Shown here: positions 4,846 to 7,445 of the stretch, in pieces
How the letters are laid out: every line of letters begins with the position of its first letter
How positions within the stretch are numbered: position 1 is the stretch's first letter
Assembly: GCA_045631445.1 (NCBI GenBank)
Contig: JAZQUS010000068.1
Location: 1-7,445 of the forward strand
Reading direction: 5' to 3'
Origin: RGIG4608 sp045631445
Lineage (GTDB): Bacteria; Bacillota; Clostridia; Oscillospirales; CAG-272
Length of the DNA stretch: 7,445 nt
Translations under genes and position numbers: made by a program
Notes under the pieces: generated by a model
Databases searched by the model: none
What the model was told of the DNA's origin: nothing
Seen by the model: the letters and a program-made list of their open reading frames with translations, nothing else

Positions 4846-7134
4846 ATGAGATCCATTCTTAATTTTAACAGCTCTTGGAACTTTTACAAGGCAACTTCTG
4901 ATATTAATGTAACAGAAGGCGCAGAGCTTGTTAACCTTCCTCACTCCTGGAACGCGCTTGACGGTCAGGATGGTGGAAACGACTACTATCGCGGCTCTTG
5001 TGTTTACACAAAAGCATTCGCAAAAGCAGACCTTCCCGAAAACGAACTCTATTATCTTGAAATCTGCGGTGCTAACTCTTCTGCCGACGTTTATCTTAAT
5101 GGCAAAAAGTTGGCTCACCACGATGGCGGTTACTCTACATGGAGAGTGAACCTCACAAATGACCTTGCAGAGCAGAACCTTCTTGCAATCGTTGTTGACA
5201 ATGCCGCTAACGAAACAGTTTATCCCCAGATGGCTGACTTTACATTCTACGGCGGTCTTTACAGAAACGTCAATCTTATCGCAGTTTCTGCTTCTCATTT
5301 TGATCTTGACTACTATGGTGCTCCCGGCATCAAAATTACACCCGTTGTTGACGGTAAGAATGCAAAGGTAGAGGTTGAAGTTTATTCAACCAACCTTAAT
5401 GCAGGTGAAGAATATCTTTACACACTTTGTGATAAGGAAGGCAACGTTGTTGCAGAAAAGAGAACAGGTGACAAGGTTGTTAACTTCACAATCGAAAACG
5501 TTCACCTTTGGCACGGAAGAATTGATCCATACCTCTATACAGCAACAGCTTCTATCGTAAACGGTGAAACAGTTCTTGATAACGTTTCATCTCGTTTCGG
5601 TTGCAGAAGCTTCAAGATTGATCCCGAAAACGGCTTTATTCTTAACGGTGAGGAATATCCTCTTCGCGGAGTTTCTCGTCACCAGGATAGACTTGGTGTA
5701 GGAAACGCGCTTCTTCCTGAGCATCATAAGGAAGATATGGATTATATTTGGGAAATGGGTGCAACAACAATCCGTCTTGCTCACTATCAGCACGATCAGT
5801 ATTTCTATGATCTTTGTGACGAATACGGTATGGTTGTTTGGGCAGAAATTCCTTACATTTCAAGACATATGCCCACAGGCCGTGAAAACACAATTTCACA
5901 GATGAAGGAGCTTATTTCTCAGAACTACAACCACCCCTCAATCGTGGTTTGGGGACTTTCAAATGAAATTTCTATTGCAGGCTCTGACAATGACCTTCTT
6001 GAAAACCACAAGATTCTTAATAATCTCTGTCACGAAATGGACAAGACTCGTCTTACGACTATAGCTGCAGTTTCGATGTGCAAAATGGACGATCCTTATA
6101 TTCAGATTCCCGATGTCGTTTCTTATAACCATTATTTCGGTTGGTACGGCGGTGAAACAAATATGAACGGACCTTGGTTCGATAAATTCCATGCAATGCA
6201 CCCCACAATCCCGATTGGATGCTCCGAATACGGTTGTGAAGCTCTTAACTGGCATACAAGTGATCCAAGACAGGGTGACTATACTGAAGAATATCAGGCA
6301 TACTATCACGAAGAACTCATTAAGCAGCTCTTCACAAGAAAGTATATGTGGGCTACTCACGTTTGGAATATGTTTGACTTCGGTGCTGACGCAAGAGCTG
6401 AAGGCGGCGAAAACGGACAGAACCACAAGGGTCTTATGACTATGGATAGAAAGTATAAGAAGGACTCCTTCTATGCTTATAAGGCATGGCTCCGTTCACC
6501 TGAAGAAGCACCATTTGTTCACCTTTGCGGTAAGAGATATATTGACAGAGTTGAGGACGTTACAAAGGTAACTGTTTACTCCAACCTTCCCGAAGTTGAA
6601 CTCTTTGTTAACGGTGTTTCTATCGGTAAAAAGACAGCTCCTGATCACTTCTTCTACTTTGATGTAAAGAACGAAGGTGAAAGCACCATCGTTGCAAAAG
6701 CTGGTGAATTTACCGATGAAGGTACAATCCGCAAGGTATCTGAAATGAATATGGATTACGTTCTTGTTGAAAAGGGCGCAATTCTTAACTGGTTCGACGT
6801 TGAAGCACCTGAAGGAAGATTCTCACTCAACGATAAGCTTGGGGATATTACCAAAACACTTCGCGGTAAGCTTTGGTTGGCAGGACTCCTTCTTACCTTC
6901 AAAAAGAAGATGGATGCTAATAAGAAGGCTCAAAAGAAGGATGGCGAAAGCAAGGGTGGCGGCTTCTCAATTGATATGTCTGCTATGAGTGGATTTATGG
7001 ATATGCTTGGAAGCTTTACGGTTCTTCGTCTTACCTCAATGGTTGGTATGGCTAATATCTCCTTCACAAAGGAAGAGCTTCTCAAAATGAATAAGAAGCT
7101 CAATAAGATTAGAAAGCCTAAAAACAAAAAATAA
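4846..7134 (+). CDS. GH2 beta-galactosidase/beta-glucuronidase-like enzyme
   Basis: This 762-residue retaining glycosidase should cleave a beta-linked sugar from an imported glycoside. There is no signal peptide, so it is cytosolic. Domains in order are a jelly-roll sugar-binding domain (about 1-150, with PHSWNALDG and VYLNGKKL), an Ig-like domain (about 157-255), the TIM barrel (about 256-555), and an Ig-like DUF4982-type domain (about 560-632, ELFVNGVSIGKK). Barrel motifs are RGVSRHQDRLG (274-284), acid/base Glu374 in VVWGLSNEIS, nucleophile Glu461 in IGCSEYG, and HVWNMFDFG (505-513). N526-H-K528 matches the N-x-K pattern noted in beta-glucuronidases, but related beta-galactosidases also carry N-D-K there, so specificity is open. 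Residues about 633-762 are an unassigned tail with a Lys/Gly-rich linker (686-706) and a conserved-looking end, GSFTVLRLTSMVGM and FTKEELLKMN. It is divergent from the GPH symporter gene, its likely partner. Codon choice is strongly biased (Leu mostly CTT/CTC), suggesting high expression. Confidence 0.92.
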   Translation: MRSILNFNSSWNFYKATSDINVTEGAELVNLPHSWNALDGQDGGNDYYRGSCVYTKAFAKADLPENELYYLEICGANSSADVYLNGKKLAHHDGGYSTWRVNLTNDLAEQNLLAIVVDNAANETVYPQMADFTFYGGLYRNVNLIAVSASHFDLDYYGAPGIKITPVVDGKNAKVEVEVYSTNLNAGEEYLYTLCDKEGNVVAEKRTGDKVVNFTIENVHLWHGRIDPYLYTATASIVNGETVLDNVSSRFGCRSFKIDPENGFILNGEEYPLRGVSRHQDRLGVGNALLPEHHKEDMDYIWEMGATTIRLAHYQHDQYFYDLCDEYGMVVWAEIPYISRHMPTGRENTISQMKELISQNYNHPSIVVWGLSNEISIAGSDNDLLENHKILNNLCHEMDKTRLTTIAAVSMCKMDDPYIQIPDVVSYNHYFGWYGGETNMNGPWFDKFHAMHPTIPIGCSEYGCEALNWHTSDPRQGDYTEEYQAYYHEELIKQLFTRKYMWATHVWNMFDFGADARAEGGENGQNHKGLMTMDRKYKKDSFYAYKAWLRSPEEAPFVHLCGKRYIDRVEDVTKVTVYSNLPEVELFVNGVSIGKKTAPDHFFYFDVKNEGESTIVAKAGEFTDEGTIRKVSEMNMDYVLVEKGAILNWFDVEAPEGRFSLNDKLGDITKTLRGKLWLAGLLLTFKKKMDANKKAQKKDGESKGGGFSIDMSAMSGFMDMLGSFTVLRLTSMVGMANISFTKEELLKMNKKLNKIRKPKNKK

Positions 7135-7145
7135 TAGATTTTAAT

Positions 7146-7174
7146 AAACGGAAGTGAATTTTTCGCTTCCGTTT
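7146..7174 (+). terminator. Intrinsic terminator of the GH2 gene
   Basis: AAACGGAAGTGAA (7146-7158) pairs with TTCGCTTCCGTTT (7162-7174) around a 3-nt loop, giving 13 pairs with one G-U. It is followed by a T-rich run (7175-7185) and starts 11 bp after the stop codon. Confidence 0.88.
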
Positions 7175-7185
7175 TATTTTGTTAT

Positions 7186-7440
7186 TTAAATTTTGATTTA
7201 TCGGGGAAGTTACAAAGATAAAAATTTTCGCTTTTTTGAAAAAAAGCTCGCAAAAAACTTTTATAAGTGGGTAATAATTTAGACCGCGCAAATCGTGCAC
7301 CTTCACTTCTGACGCGCTTGGCGCAAATGTTTTTCCGTTTGCAAACAAACGAAAAAACCACGCTTTGCTACTCTGCATATAGCCGTTTTGATAGCAAAAT
7401 GGCTACGCACAAATCTGTAGGGGAGGGGTTTTCCCTCCCG
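7186..7440 (-). repeat. Structured non-coding dispersed repeat, right copy (inverted)
   Basis: The reverse complement of this segment aligns with 31-288. Shared blocks, as read on the plus strand, lie at 7191-7217, 7283-7291, 7357-7374 and 7399-7423. Hairpins are GCTTTTTT/AAAAAAGC (7230-7237/7240-7247); GTTTTTC-CGTTTG with CAAACG-A-AAAAAC (7329-7341/7346-7358, one mismatch); AGCCGTTTTG/CAAAATGGCT (7381-7390/7395-7404, one G-T); and GGGAGGG/CCCTCCC (about 7421-7439). They occupy the same positions as hairpins in the left copy but with other stem sequences. The block begins about 11 bp after the GH2 terminator stem. An ORF can be read through it on the minus strand, but it shows no protein-like features. 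The outer limit may lie beyond the window. Confidence 0.8.
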
Positions 7441-7445
7441 CCAAA

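Noticed and set aside
5959..6426. 155-codon minus-strand ORF inside the GH2 gene
   Set aside because: It is opposite the catalytic barrel coding sequence, whose codon bias leaves few stops on the other strand; it has no ribosome binding site or recognisable domain.
7118..7378. 86-codon minus-strand ORF across the GH2 terminator and the right repeat
   Set aside because: It runs through a terminator hairpin and poly-A/poly-T stems, has no family features, and the left repeat copy does not preserve an equivalent reading frame. It is best explained as chance.
31..7440. A composite transposon bounded by the inverted repeats
   Set aside because: There is no transposase, integrase or resolvase gene, no visible target-site duplication, and the enclosed genes look like ordinary chromosomal genes with their own terminators. 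The copies are also clearly diverged.

Overview
The window looks like a chromosomal segment from a moderately low-GC Gram-positive bacterium, most likely an anaerobic gut-type member of the Clostridia. The reasons are a DUF1385/YqhQ membrane protein (typical of Firmicutes), strong AGGAGG-type ribosome binding sites, perfect sigma-A type promoters, U-tract terminators, and a GPH symporter next to a cytosolic GH2 glycosidase. No marker gene fixes the genus.

Layout. Positions 31-288 hold a structured non-coding repeat, followed by a promoter and a solitary murE-type Mur ligase gene (371-1837, +). It converges on a yqhQ/DUF1385 gene (1874-2821, -), and a hairpin terminator fills the 36-bp gap between the two stop codons. 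Upstream of yqhQ, reading left, is a GPH-family sugar:cation symporter gene (2971-4608, -) with its own strong terminator. A 237-bp AT-rich intergenic region (4609-4845) then carries two back-to-back promoters, both perfect TTGACA-N17-TATAAT. The right-hand promoter drives a GH2 beta-galactosidase/beta-glucuronidase-like gene (4846-7134, +), which ends in a terminator. A second copy of the repeat, inverted relative to the first, runs from 7186 to about 7440.

How the genes work together. The symporter and the GH2 enzyme form a divergent uptake-and-hydrolysis pair: a beta-linked galactoside or glucuronide would be imported intact and cleaved in the cytoplasm, since the GH2 protein has no signal peptide. 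No regulator gene is present. An inverted repeat (AATTGCG-N9-CGCAATT) over the symporter transcription start is a candidate operator. The Mur ligase acts in peptidoglycan precursor synthesis and YqhQ is a conserved membrane protein of unknown role; neither has an obvious link to the sugar pair.

The most unusual signal is the roughly 255-bp repeat present in two inverted copies, one near each end of the window. Short blocks are nearly identical between copies. Between them lie four hairpins whose stems differ in sequence yet still pair, which suggests selection on structure or a mobile structured element. Other points of interest are the DNPA amino-acid-recognition motif and unusual core of the Mur ligase, the unexplained C-terminal extension of the GH2 enzyme, and the enlarged loop in the symporter.
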